Part shown: positions 6,398 through 14,624 of the stretch, piece by piece
How positions within the stretch are numbered: position 1 is the first letter of the stretch
Layout: each line of letters begins with the position of its first letter
Assembly (NCBI GenBank): GCA_903901975.1
Contig: CAIUTB010000029.1
Coordinates: 1-57,759 of the forward strand
DNA: 57,759 bases
Source: an uncultured Bacteroidales bacterium
Lineage (GTDB): Bacteria > Bacteroidota > Bacteroidia > Bacteroidales > Paludibacteraceae
Direction of reading: 5' to 3'
Translations under genes and position numbers: made by a program
The notes under the pieces: generated by a model
Seen by the model: only the letters and a program-made list of their open reading frames with translations
Databases searched by the model: none
Told to the model about the DNA's origin: nothing

Positions 6398-7845
6398 ATC
6401 TTCTTTCTCGCCTTCAATTCCACCGTTCGGATTTTATCTTTATACAAATTATGTCCGTTCATTTTCACCACATCCAGCGACGCATCGGAGTTTTCATCCC
6501 AGCGGCGGCAGAGATAAAGTGAGTCGTAAATACGCCCAATCTGATACTCTCGACTAATGCGTAATCCTAGTGCATAATCTTCGCCGTAACTGGTGTTTGG
6601 CACCTTTATGTCGCGCAAAACAGGGGTGTAGAATGCCCGTGGGGCACCCAGTCCATTGATGCGGAGTGCATTGTTTCTGCCGTTTTCGGGTGTCCATTCT
6701 TTATGGTCGATGAGTCCTGGAGGAATGGTTTCCATGGCAAAATTGGTCATGGTGTACGAACCTACCACCATCGCACAGTTTTGTTCATAAAATGCATCAA
6801 CTATTTTTTGCAGTGTATTTTCGTCCTGATACACATCGTCGCTGTCGAGCTGCACTGCAAATTTTCCGCATTGGTCGGAATGCACACCTTCGTTCCAACA
6901 ACCACCGATACCTAAATCGTTGCGGTTAGGAATAATATGAATGATTCGATTGTCCTGTTTGGCATAGCTCTGAATCAGTTCCGTTGTTCCGTCTGTCGAT
7001 AAATTATCCACGATAATAAGGTTGAACGGGAAGGAGGTCTTCTGTATCAGTACCGATTTAATGGCATCTTCCACTGTTTTTATGCGGTTGCGTATTGGGA
7101 TTATCACCGACACTTCCACCGGAAAATTGCTTTCGTTGAATTCTATATTTTTGAAAGTTGGTGCAAGATAACCACCTATTTGTTTCAGATGGTCAGTGCA
7201 GGCAGCCTCCATTTCTATCTGTAGGGCACGGTTGCGTGGGTCAACGTAGTCGAACTGTTTTTCTCCACTTTTACGGATGTCGGTTTCCACTTCGGAGTAA
7301 AGATATTCGTTTATATGAAGCAGTTCGGCTTGTTGCGAAACTTTCAGCCGAAGATTATATAGCCCGGCAAATTGGTAGACTGACGTGGTTTCTTCAACAG
7401 CTTTCTTCAAACATTCTGAGTTGTAAAATAGCACTGAACCAAAATTAAAGTCGTCACGTAATGAGCCTTCCTGATAATCAATCAGCGGATGATTGGATTG
7501 TAAACCCTCTTTAATTTCGGAGTAATCGGAGTAAACTAATCCGGCTTGTGTGTCTTCGGCAAGGTGATAAAATCGTTCGAGCGCAAATTGCCCAAGTTCG
7601 AGTATGCTGTCTTTGGTATAAATCAGGGAATAGGATGTGTCAGATTTGGCAGCAATTTTACGGAAAGTCTCTGAACTTTGTAATGAATCAATTTCCAGGG
7701 TTTTACAACTGTCTATTTGTATATTAGCTGATTTTTTTACTAGCAGATAAATGGTCTGAACGAGTGATGATTGGTTGATTTGTTCCACAGTTTTGGTGGT
7801 TTCAGCAAGGTCGTTACAGGCTAAAAAGCAATTGATTTGTTTCAT
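6382..7845 (-). CDS. Glycosyltransferase family 2 protein
   Basis: A protein of about 487 residues. The C-terminal half is a clear GT2 (GT-A) domain: VSVIIPIRNRIKTVEDAI, LIIVDNLSTDGT, the metal-binding QLDSDDVY, and GEDYALGLRISR. The N-terminal 230 residues contain GLVYSDYSEI and look like a degenerate second GT-A module. No membrane segment is evident, so it probably acts at the cytosolic face. ATG at 7845 (MKQINCF) is preferred over one 30 bases upstream. It heads the minus-strand block with DUF4922 and SpoIID, which suggests a shared envelope-sugar task. Donor and acceptor are unknown. The last residues derive from a repeat arm. Confidence 0.8.
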   Translation of the reverse strand: MKQINCFLACNDLAETTKTVEQINQSSLVQTIYLLVKKSANIQIDSCKTLEIDSLQSSETFRKIAAKSDTSYSLIYTKDSILELGQFALERFYHLAEDTQAGLVYSDYSEIKEGLQSNHPLIDYQEGSLRDDFNFGSVLFYNSECLKKAVEETTSVYQFAGLYNLRLKVSQQAELLHINEYLYSEVETDIRKSGEKQFDYVDPRNRALQIEMEAACTDHLKQIGGYLAPTFKNIEFNESNFPVEVSVIIPIRNRIKTVEDAIKSVLIQKTSFPFNLIIVDNLSTDGTTELIQSYAKQDNRIIHIIPNRNDLGIGGCWNEGVHSDQCGKFAVQLDSDDVYQDENTLQKIVDAFYEQNCAMVVGSYTMTNFAMETIPPGLIDHKEWTPENGRNNALRINGLGAPRAFYTPVLRDIKVPNTSYGEDYALGLRISREYQIGRIYDSLYLCRRWDENSDASLDVVKMNGHNLYKDKIRTVELKARKKMTSNT

Positions 7846-7957
7846 GTTGTTTGAATAGTTGTTTTCGGGAGTCAAAAATACTATTAAATTTTTAAATCAG
7901 CACAAAGACAATAAGCCAAGTTGTTTATAATTTTTTTGTAACTTTGTTTTTTTCATT

Positions 7958-7988
7958 TTGAAAAAAGCTAAAATATATCCTATCTTTG
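7958..7988 (+). promoter_or_regulatory. Promoter for aminopeptidase P gene
   Basis: TTG at 7958-7960 and TATCTTTG at 7981-7988 are separated by 20 nt, matching the Bacteroidetes -33 / -7 consensus. The start codon follows 41 bases downstream. Confidence 0.75.
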
Positions 7989-8028
7989 CAGTACTTCATA
8001 ATTTGAATAAACATAAATTTTTTATACA

Positions 8029-9810
8029 ATGGAACACATAAAATATCGGGTAGCTTCACTTCGTGAGCTAATGAATAAAAAAGGAATTTCAGCTTGTATA
8101 ATTCCCGGAACTGATCCTCATGCCAGCGAATATATTGCAGAATACTGGAAAGAACGTGTTTGGATTTCCGGTTTTAATGGTTCAGCTGGAACAGCTGTTA
8201 TTACACTCAATAAAGCTGGTCTGTGGACCGATTCTCGTTACTTTTTACAAGGAACTGAGCAATTGTCTGGTACCGGAATCGAATTAATCAAACAGGGACT
8301 TCCCGAAACTTTGGAAATAATTCCGTGGTTATCGGATGAGCTTAAAGCCGGTGATAAAGTGGGAGTGAACCCACAAATGTTTTCAGTAAATACTTATGCT
8401 GCTATGAAATCCGAGTTAAAAACGGAGGGAGTAGAGTTAATATCTATAGATTTATTAGCCGAAGTGTGGACTGAACGCCCATCGTTGCCATTGAATCCAA
8501 TCTTTGTTTTCGATACCAAATATAATGGAAAAGTTAGCAAAGAAAAATTGACTGCCCTGCGTGCTGAACTCAAAAAAGCAAAAGCAAATATTTTCGTAAT
8601 GTCGGCGTTGGACGATATTGCATGGTTATTTAATGTCCGCGGAAATGATGTGGATTATAATCCGGTCGTTATTGCGTATGCATTGGTAGCGGAAGAAAAA
8701 GCTACTCTTTTTATTGCTCCCGAAAAACTAACTGCTGAAACCAGATTATATCTCGAAAAGGAAGGAGTATCTGTAGCTGATTATACTGCAATCAATGATA
8801 CTTTGAAGGGAATTTCTGCTTCGAAAGCCGTTTTAATCGATGGATCAAAGCTCAATCAGTCGATGTTTGAAGCTATTCCATCGGTTTGTGCAATCCGCAA
8901 TACTATGTCGCCCGTTTTCAAACTCAAAAGCATCAAAAATGAAGTGGAAATGGCCGGTGTTCGTCGGGCTATGGTAAAAGATGGCGTCGCATTGACTAAG
9001 TTTTTCAAGTGGTTGGAAGAAAATGTGGCTTCAGGCAAACTGACTGAGGTTTCTGTAGATAAAAAATTGTATGAATTTCGCAAGGAACAGGAAAATTTCA
9101 TGGGCGAAAGTTTTGGAACAATTGCCGGATATGGTCCTCACGGAGCAATTGTACATTATAGCGCCACAGAAGAATCAGCTTCTGTTTTGAAACCTGAAGG
9201 TATCTTTTTGCTCGATTCGGGTGGTCAGTACCTTGACGGAACGACTGATATTACCCGCACAGTGGCACTTGGTAAAGTGACTGATAAGCAGAAAACTGAT
9301 TTTACGCTCGTTATGAAAGGTCATATTGCGCTTGGAACGGCTGTTTTTCCAGCCGGAACTCGTGGCACTCAACTTGATATACTGGCTCGCAAAGCTATGT
9401 GGGACTTAGGCCTAAATTACGGACATGGAACAGGTCATGGTGTTGGTCATTTTCTCAATGTTCATGAAGGCCCGCAAAGTATCCGTATGGACGAAAATCC
9501 GACTGTGCTCCAATCAGGCATGTTTATGTCAAACGAACCAGGAATGTATCGCACCGGCGAATATGGTATCCGCATCGAGAATCTGGTTCATATTGTTCCG
9601 GCTATGCAAACCGAATTCGGCCAGTTTTTGCAGTTTGAAACCGTTACACTGTTTCCTATAGACAAGAATCTGATTGCCATTGAAATGCTAAACGAAACTG
9701 AAAAAAACTGGCTAAATGCTTATCATCAAAAGGTATTCGTTAATGTTTCTCCGAGCTTGAATGAGTCAGAAAAAATCTGGCTTGAAAATAAATGTAGTGC
9801 GATAAAATAA
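8029..9810 (+). CDS. pepP: Xaa-Pro aminopeptidase (aminopeptidase P, M24B)
   Basis: A 593-residue cytosolic dinuclear metallopeptidase that removes an N-terminal residue preceding proline. It has the three-domain layout of the long aminopeptidase P form: two creatinase-type N-terminal domains, then the pita-bread catalytic domain. Metal ligands are visible in LLDSGGQYLDGTTDITRTV (two Asp), TGHGVGHFLNVHEGP (His), MSNEPGMY (Glu) and YGIRIEN (Glu). Length matches the roughly 590-residue Bacteroidales and eukaryotic cytosolic enzymes rather than the 440-residue E. coli form. It has its own promoter and is followed closely by queF. Confidence 0.92.
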   Translation: MEHIKYRVASLRELMNKKGISACIIPGTDPHASEYIAEYWKERVWISGFNGSAGTAVITLNKAGLWTDSRYFLQGTEQLSGTGIELIKQGLPETLEIIPWLSDELKAGDKVGVNPQMFSVNTYAAMKSELKTEGVELISIDLLAEVWTERPSLPLNPIFVFDTKYNGKVSKEKLTALRAELKKAKANIFVMSALDDIAWLFNVRGNDVDYNPVVIAYALVAEEKATLFIAPEKLTAETRLYLEKEGVSVADYTAINDTLKGISASKAVLIDGSKLNQSMFEAIPSVCAIRNTMSPVFKLKSIKNEVEMAGVRRAMVKDGVALTKFFKWLEENVASGKLTEVSVDKKLYEFRKEQENFMGESFGTIAGYGPHGAIVHYSATEESASVLKPEGIFLLDSGGQYLDGTTDITRTVALGKVTDKQKTDFTLVMKGHIALGTAVFPAGTRGTQLDILARKAMWDLGLNYGHGTGHGVGHFLNVHEGPQSIRMDENPTVLQSGMFMSNEPGMYRTGEYGIRIENLVHIVPAMQTEFGQFLQFETVTLFPIDKNLIAIEMLNETEKNWLNAYHQKVFVNVSPSLNESEKIWLENKCSAIK

Positions 9811-9821
9811 ATGTGCATTTG

Positions 9822-10724
9822 ATGATTGATGATTTTAATTTGAGTGAAAGTTCATTGGGGAAAAAATCCGGCACGCCAGAACAATACGATCCATCCTTAC
9901 TTTTCCGAATTCCACGTTCTGAAAATAGAATTCTGTATGAAATTTACGATGATAAATTGCCGTTCACAGGTGTTGATGTCTGGAATTGTTATGAAGTCTC
10001 GTTTCTGACGGCTAAAGGCTTGCCCGTTTCACGGATGATGAAGTTGATTTTTCCTTGCCAAAGTGAGTATTTGGTTGAGTCAAAGTCGCTGAAACTATAT
10101 TTGAATTCGTTCAATATGGAGCGTTTTGCTAAATTGATTAGTGAAGCTGAATCGTCGGTTGCTGAAATTATTCAGCGCGATTTAAGCACTTTGCTTGAGA
10201 CCAAAGTAACTGTAATACTTTTTAGCGATAATAGCGAGGAAGAGATTGCTTTTGCCGATTTGAAAAGCAGCCAACTTATTGATTTTATTTCTCCTGAAGC
10301 ACTTGAAAAAAATGAATTTTCTCATTTTCTGGAAACACCTGACTTATTGAAAGGAAATTTGACCAATGAAATTCATGAATATGCTTTCCGAACTGATTTG
10401 TTGCGTTCTAATTGCCGCGTAACCAATCAGCCCGATTGGGGTGATTTATTTGTCCGCATTTCAACGAAATACGATATTGATTTGTCGTCGGTGGTGGCTT
10501 ATTTGGTTTCATTCCGCAAAGAAAATCATTTTCATGAAGAAGTGCTAGAAATGATTTACAAGCGATTCAGCGATATCTTCAACCCTGAAAAAATGATGGT
10601 TGCAGCCATGTACACTCGTCGTGGCGGAATTGATATAAATCCCGTCAGGGTTTCACATACAGAACTGATTGATGAAGCTTTTCTGAGTCTGACAAAAAGG
10701 TTGGGAAAGACCTTGAGGCAATAA
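9822..10724 (+). CDS. queF: NADPH-dependent preQ0 reductase (long-form QueF)
   Basis: Predicted to reduce 7-cyano-7-deazaguanine to 7-aminomethyl-7-deazaguanine for queuosine synthesis. FTGVDVWNCYEVSFL and LVESKSLKLYLNSFN are the N-terminal QueF signatures. SNCRVTNQPDWGDL carries the expected nucleophilic cysteine, and FRKENHFHEE follows. The roughly 300-residue length is the bimodular proteobacterial-type form. ATG at 9822 is chosen; a GTG at 9813 would add three residues, and an ATG at 9811 is out of frame. It lies 11 bases after pepP. queA, a later step of the same pathway, is at 39030. Confidence 0.93.
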   Translation: MIDDFNLSESSLGKKSGTPEQYDPSLLFRIPRSENRILYEIYDDKLPFTGVDVWNCYEVSFLTAKGLPVSRMMKLIFPCQSEYLVESKSLKLYLNSFNMERFAKLISEAESSVAEIIQRDLSTLLETKVTVILFSDNSEEEIAFADLKSSQLIDFISPEALEKNEFSHFLETPDLLKGNLTNEIHEYAFRTDLLRSNCRVTNQPDWGDLFVRISTKYDIDLSSVVAYLVSFRKENHFHEEVLEMIYKRFSDIFNPEKMMVAAMYTRRGGIDINPVRVSHTELIDEAFLSLTKRLGKTLRQ

Positions 10725-10788
10725 GCTCACACCTGACGCCTCAGCTCAAGGAGAGTGGAAATATCTTGTATTATTTTGTAATTTGTGT

Positions 10789-10818
10789 TTGCAGGAACGA
10801 AAAAAGAGTGTATCTTTG
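10789..10818 (+). promoter_or_regulatory. Promoter for tRNA-Leu
   Basis: TTG at 10789-10791 and TATCTTTG at 10811-10818, 19 nt apart, end 20 bases before the tRNA 5' end. This spacing is plausible for a short 5' leader. Confidence 0.7.
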
Positions 10819-10838
10819 CACCCGCTAACAAGCAGTAT

Positions 10839-10920
10839 GCGGCTGTGGCGTAATTGGTAGCCGCGCCAGACTTAGGATCTGGTGCCGAGAGGCGTGGGGG
10901 TTCGAGTCCCTTCAGCCGCA
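10839..10920 (+). tRNA. tRNA-Leu (UAG)
   Basis: The acceptor arms GCGGCTG (10839-10845) and CAGCCGC (10913-10919) pair fully, with discriminator A. The anticodon stem CCAGA/TCTGG encloses the loop CTTAGGA, giving anticodon TAG. A variable arm (GCC GAGA GGC) confirms a class II tRNA such as leucine. The T loop TTCGAGT is present. CCA is not encoded. Confidence 0.95.
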
Positions 10921-10925
10921 CAAAG

Positions 10926-10959
10926 AATCCCGATAATCTAACGATTGTCGGGATTTTTG
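10926..10959 (+). terminator. Intrinsic terminator after tRNA-Leu
   Basis: AATCCCGATAATC pairs with GATTGTCGGGATT across a TAAC loop, followed by a T run. It begins six bases after the tRNA. Confidence 0.85.
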
Positions 10960-11029
10960 ATTTTATTTCGATTAATATAATTACTTTTGTGTTTAATAAT
11001 CTCTCAATAAAAAAAATTTAACAATTAAT

Positions 11030-11338
11030 ATGGAAAATCAGGACAATCAAATCAACATTGAACTTTCGGCTGAAGTAGCTGAAGGAACTTATTCTAATCT
11101 GGCAATCATTTCACACTCAACTTCTGAATTTGTGGTTGATTTTGTTCGTATGATGCCGGGAACTCCCAAAGCAAATGTGAAATCACGTATTATCCTGACT
11201 CCGGAACATGCTAAGCGCCTGCTATTTGCATTGCAGGATAATATTTCTAAATATGAATCTCAAAACGGAAAAATAAAAGTTCCGGATAATGGTTTTGTAC
11301 CTCCTGTACCCATGGCATTTGGTGGAGGAGAAGCGTAA
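11030..11338 (+). CDS. DUF3467 domain protein
   Basis: A 102-residue cytosolic protein matching DUF3467, a small family in many bacteria with no assigned function. Typical elements are EGTYSNLAIISHSTSEFVVDFV, MMPGTPKANVKSRIILTPEHAK and the C-terminal helix LLFALQDNI. The tail PDNGFVPPVPMAFGGGEA is glycine/proline-rich and probably flexible. It stands alone between tRNA-Leu and a terminator shared with the convergent esterase gene. Its stop codon is followed after two bases by a heptamer array. Confidence 0.85.
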   Translation: MENQDNQINIELSAEVAEGTYSNLAIISHSTSEFVVDFVRMMPGTPKANVKSRIILTPEHAKRLLFALQDNISKYESQNGKIKVPDNGFVPPVPMAFGGGEA

Positions 11339-11340
11339 AT

Positions 11341-11368
11341 TAGTTGATAGTTTATAGTTGCTAGTTTA
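11341..11368. repeat. Heptamer tandem array, TAGTTGA type, 4 units
   Basis: TAGTTGA, TAGTTTA, TAGTTGC and TAGTTTA run without gaps right after the DUF3467 stop codon and end one base before a terminator hairpin. Related units occur at 30826-30891 and 56910-56930. Confidence 0.7.
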
Positions 11369-11369
11369 T

Positions 11370-11412
11370 AATAATGAGCTGATTTCGAAAGCCGAAATTA
11401 GCTCATTATTTA
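11370..11412. terminator. Bidirectional terminator
   Basis: AATAATGAGCT (11370-11380) pairs with AGCTCATTATT (11400-11410), with further pairing of TTTCG and CGAAA inside. It sits between the convergent DUF3467 and esterase genes and could serve both. Confidence 0.75.
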
Positions 11413-11416
11413 TTGA

Positions 11417-13186
11417 TTATCTGGCAAGTAGAAATTCCAGTGGTATGTTCAAACGTTTATGCCAGGCGTTTTCGCTGTGGTTGTCGCCGGGGAAGAATTT
11501 AGTGAGCCATGATTTCTCGTTGTAGCCTCTGGACTTCATTATTGAATCTGCTTTTTGTTGATAGGGATGATACATAGCGTCGAGCGTTTTGTCACCGTAA
11601 CCGAAATAGATTTTATGGGTTTTCTGATTGGGTAAATGACTGCTCAGATACTTCAGAAATGCATCGGGAACAGGATTATTCTCCGTAACAAATACTCCCG
11701 TCCAGTGAGTCGACATACACGCTGCACCGCCAAAAACAGTCGGGCATTCACAAATGGCATACATCGAAATTAATCCACCCATGCTGCTACCGGCAATAAA
11801 AGTATGGTCTTTGTCTTTATAAACTGAATATTTACTGTCGATAAAAGGTTTCAACTCTTTAACCAAAAACTTCAGGTAATTATCCGAATTTGGATTGAAA
11901 ACTCCTGTAATTCTACCTGAAGACTGCAACTGTTTGGTCACGAAGTCTTTTTGTTCTGTTGATAGCGTTTCAAAAGGTTTTTGAGGGAAGTAATTCTGAT
12001 GACGGAATTTAGCTGAATTCCAAATCCCGACAATTATAAAATCTTTTACTTTCGCTTCTTTTAAAAGTTTGCTAGCCACTTCGTCAGCATTCCAACTCTG
12101 CTTATTCCAGGTTGTGGAAGCATCGAACAGCATTTGTCCATCGTGCATATAAAGCACAGCATATTTCTTTTTCGGACTATAACCATCAGGCAACCACACT
12201 TCCACATTTCGTTCAGTTACAAATTTCGAAGTGAAATCTTCATAGAAATCAATTTTCCCGGTTGTTGGTTTTTGTCGCGGAGTTTTGGGTAAAAGAAATT
12301 CTATGGGAATGTTTAATCGCTCGCTCCATGCTATTTCGTTGTGTTTGGCTTTTGGATAAACTTTTGTCAGGTAATTGTAATCATTATAGCCTTTCCCTTT
12401 GACAATCAAATCGACAAACGACTGTGTCAACTCATAGGGTTTATCGCTTTCGCCGGTGCCATAGTCCATGTAGATTTTGTGTCCCCACGGAGTAGCCAAA
12501 TTGCTTCGCAGATACTGAAAAACAGCATTTGGAATTTCATAATTTGGTTCTATTGAACTAAACCATGCCGTTGACATACAGGCAGCCCCACCAAAAATAT
12601 CAGGATATTCGGAAATGGCAAAGATTGAAATTAATCCCCCCATACTTGAACCAATGATGGTTGTGTGTTCTTTATCGTCGTAAGTCGAGAAATTATTATC
12701 TATGTAGGGTTTTAACTCACTAACCAGAAATTTTAAGTAGTTATCGCCGGTAGTTCCTTTGCCATTGCAGTATTTATCCGAAAACGATTTGGAGATTTTT
12801 GGATCAATATTATTGAAAATTTTAGTAGGAAAATATTCCGAAATTCGCTCCGAACCATTGTTCCATATCCCCACAACTATGCATCGTTCAATTTTATTTT
12901 CGTAGATAAGTTTTGAAAAAACCTCGTCAGCTTTCCACTCTTTTTTGTTCCAACAAAGCGTACTGTCGAACAGCATTTGTCCATCGTGCATATAAACTAC
13001 GCTGTATTTCTTTTTGCCATCGTATCCCTCGGGTAACCAAACATCAACATTTCTGGAGGCAACGTATTTGGATTGGAAGCTCTCAATTCGTTTGATTGAC
13101 CCGGATGAAACCACAGGGAGATTTTGCGAAAAGCAAACACCCGAACAAAACAAAAATGCTAATGTATTTAAGAATTTTGATTTCAT
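11417..13186 (-). CDS. Exported tandem esterase (two alpha/beta-hydrolase domains)
   Basis: A 589-residue protein with an N-terminal signal peptide (MKSKFLNTLAFLFCSGVCFS) and two homologous esterase-D-like domains. Each domain carries VWLP-GY, YMHDGQMLFD, VGIWN, the nucleophile elbow GSSMGGL (serines near residues 181 and 468), FGGAACMST, and a C-terminal histidine (KHNEIAW and DNHSENAW). The fold is that of ferric-enterobactin and CE1-type esterases. Both active sites look intact. It overlaps the upstream GH13 gene by four bases (ATGA), so a role in removing acyl groups from glucans or other saccharides is possible. An internal duplication is the simplest origin. Substrate is unknown. Confidence 0.82.
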   Translation of the reverse strand: MKSKFLNTLAFLFCSGVCFSQNLPVVSSGSIKRIESFQSKYVASRNVDVWLPEGYDGKKKYSVVYMHDGQMLFDSTLCWNKKEWKADEVFSKLIYENKIERCIVVGIWNNGSERISEYFPTKIFNNIDPKISKSFSDKYCNGKGTTGDNYLKFLVSELKPYIDNNFSTYDDKEHTTIIGSSMGGLISIFAISEYPDIFGGAACMSTAWFSSIEPNYEIPNAVFQYLRSNLATPWGHKIYMDYGTGESDKPYELTQSFVDLIVKGKGYNDYNYLTKVYPKAKHNEIAWSERLNIPIEFLLPKTPRQKPTTGKIDFYEDFTSKFVTERNVEVWLPDGYSPKKKYAVLYMHDGQMLFDASTTWNKQSWNADEVASKLLKEAKVKDFIIVGIWNSAKFRHQNYFPQKPFETLSTEQKDFVTKQLQSSGRITGVFNPNSDNYLKFLVKELKPFIDSKYSVYKDKDHTFIAGSSMGGLISMYAICECPTVFGGAACMSTHWTGVFVTENNPVPDAFLKYLSSHLPNQKTHKIYFGYGDKTLDAMYHPYQQKADSIMKSRGYNEKSWLTKFFPGDNHSENAWHKRLNIPLEFLLAR

Positions 13187-14595
13187 TTTGTTATCAAATG
13201 AGCTGTACTCAAAACGGAGTAGCCCCAGGCTTTCAGTTTGTATTCTGAATTTGTTGAGATAATAAGTTTTTCACCTATGTGAGGGTAGAATTTTTCCTGA
13301 ATTTTATTTTCAATCCTGAATGTTTGTTCTTTGTTGGAAAAATTGAACAAACAGAGAATTTTATCGTCGTCCTTTGAGCGAACAAAACAAAAGATAGTTT
13401 TTGGATTTGTATTTTTCAGAATTGTGAAATCACCACCGTAGTTTAAATTCCAGAGTGTTTTGTTGTTTTTCTTTAACTGGTTTAATTTGGTAAGCAATTC
13501 CTCTCGTTCAAATTTTCCGAATGATACAGTGTCTTTATCAAAGAATTTCAAACGCTTTTTTAATGGCTCTTCCTGACCGGTATAAGTTAGTGGCATGCCC
13601 GGAACAGTGTAAATCAATACATTGAATGCATCCACTGCTTTGTCGCCTAATCGCTCATATTCACTTCCATCCCAGGTGTTTAGGTCATGATTGGTGATAA
13701 ACTGCATTCTTAAATCTTCGGGTTTGAACTTCTTATTCTCGTCTGCAAAATGTTTAACCAATGCTGTTACATTCATTTTTCCTTTGGCAATGGCATTAAT
13801 TGTATCTTTCAGCGGCCAGTCGTAAGTCATATCAAATGCCCTATGAATAATCGGCTCACCTGCCTCAGCAAGGAAAAAGCAATTTGGTTTTAATTCATCA
13901 ATGGCTTTTCGGGCATGTTGCCAGAAACTTATCGGAATCATAAAGGCTACATCGCATCGGAAACCGTCTATATCAGTATTTTTTACCCAGTATTTCATGG
14001 CATCAATCAAAGCTTTACGCAATTCGGGTTTGTCATAATTCAGGTCTGCTGTATCTTCCCAGTCTGTTCCCTTTGGGATAATTATGTTACCAAGACTATC
14101 CTTTGTGTACCAGTCAGAATGAGGTTTTATCCACACATTATCCCACGAAGTGTGGTTGGCTACCCAGTCAATAATTACGTGCATTCCCAGTTTATGCGCT
14201 TCAGCAACTAGGTTTTTAAAGTCAGCTTCCGTACCGTATTCGGGATTGACAGCCGTATAATCTTTTACTGCATAATAACTTCCGAGTTTGCCTTTGCGGT
14301 TTTTCTCACCAATCGGATTAATTGGCATCATCCAGATTATATCCACACCCATGGCTTTCAGTCGTGGTAATTGTTTCTGAAAAGCAGCAAAGGTGCCTTC
14401 GGGAGTGTATTGACGGGTATTTACTTCATAAATATTACAATCTTTGGCCCATTCGGGCATCGATTTTTTGAAGTCAATTGAATCCATCAGATTTTCTGAT
14501 TTGAAAGAATGGCTTTTGCACGAAGACATAAAAATATCAGTCAGACTTAGTGCTAATATTAGGATGATGGCAATTGAATAAACGTATTTTCTCAT
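13183..14595 (-). CDS. Alpha-amylase family (GH13) lipoprotein
   Basis: A 470-residue glycoside hydrolase. The signal sequence MRKYVYSIAIILILALSL is followed by a lipobox-like FMSSC, so it is probably anchored in the cell envelope. GH13 regions are visible: DWVANHTS (I), GFRCDVAF with the nucleophile Asp (II), FLAEAGEP with the acid/base Glu (III) and ITNHDLNTWDG (IV). The C-terminal beta domain has LCLFNFSNKEQTF. It is compact and lacks an obvious carbohydrate-binding module. It is the middle gene of a three-gene run with a cyclomaltodextrinase-like GH13 upstream and a tandem esterase downstream. Exact alpha-glucan specificity is not readable. Confidence 0.87.
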   Translation of the reverse strand: MRKYVYSIAIILILALSLTDIFMSSCKSHSFKSENLMDSIDFKKSMPEWAKDCNIYEVNTRQYTPEGTFAAFQKQLPRLKAMGVDIIWMMPINPIGEKNRKGKLGSYYAVKDYTAVNPEYGTEADFKNLVAEAHKLGMHVIIDWVANHTSWDNVWIKPHSDWYTKDSLGNIIIPKGTDWEDTADLNYDKPELRKALIDAMKYWVKNTDIDGFRCDVAFMIPISFWQHARKAIDELKPNCFFLAEAGEPIIHRAFDMTYDWPLKDTINAIAKGKMNVTALVKHFADENKKFKPEDLRMQFITNHDLNTWDGSEYERLGDKAVDAFNVLIYTVPGMPLTYTGQEEPLKKRLKFFDKDTVSFGKFEREELLTKLNQLKKNNKTLWNLNYGGDFTILKNTNPKTIFCFVRSKDDDKILCLFNFSNKEQTFRIENKIQEKFYPHIGEKLIISTNSEYKLKAWGYSVLSTAHLITK

Positions 14596-14624
14596 AGGTA
14601 TTTTAATTGATTGATTGTGATTTC

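Noticed and set aside
10727-10921. Minus-strand open frame across tRNA-Leu
   Set aside because: It runs through a clear tRNA gene and its promoter; the peptide has no recognisable features.
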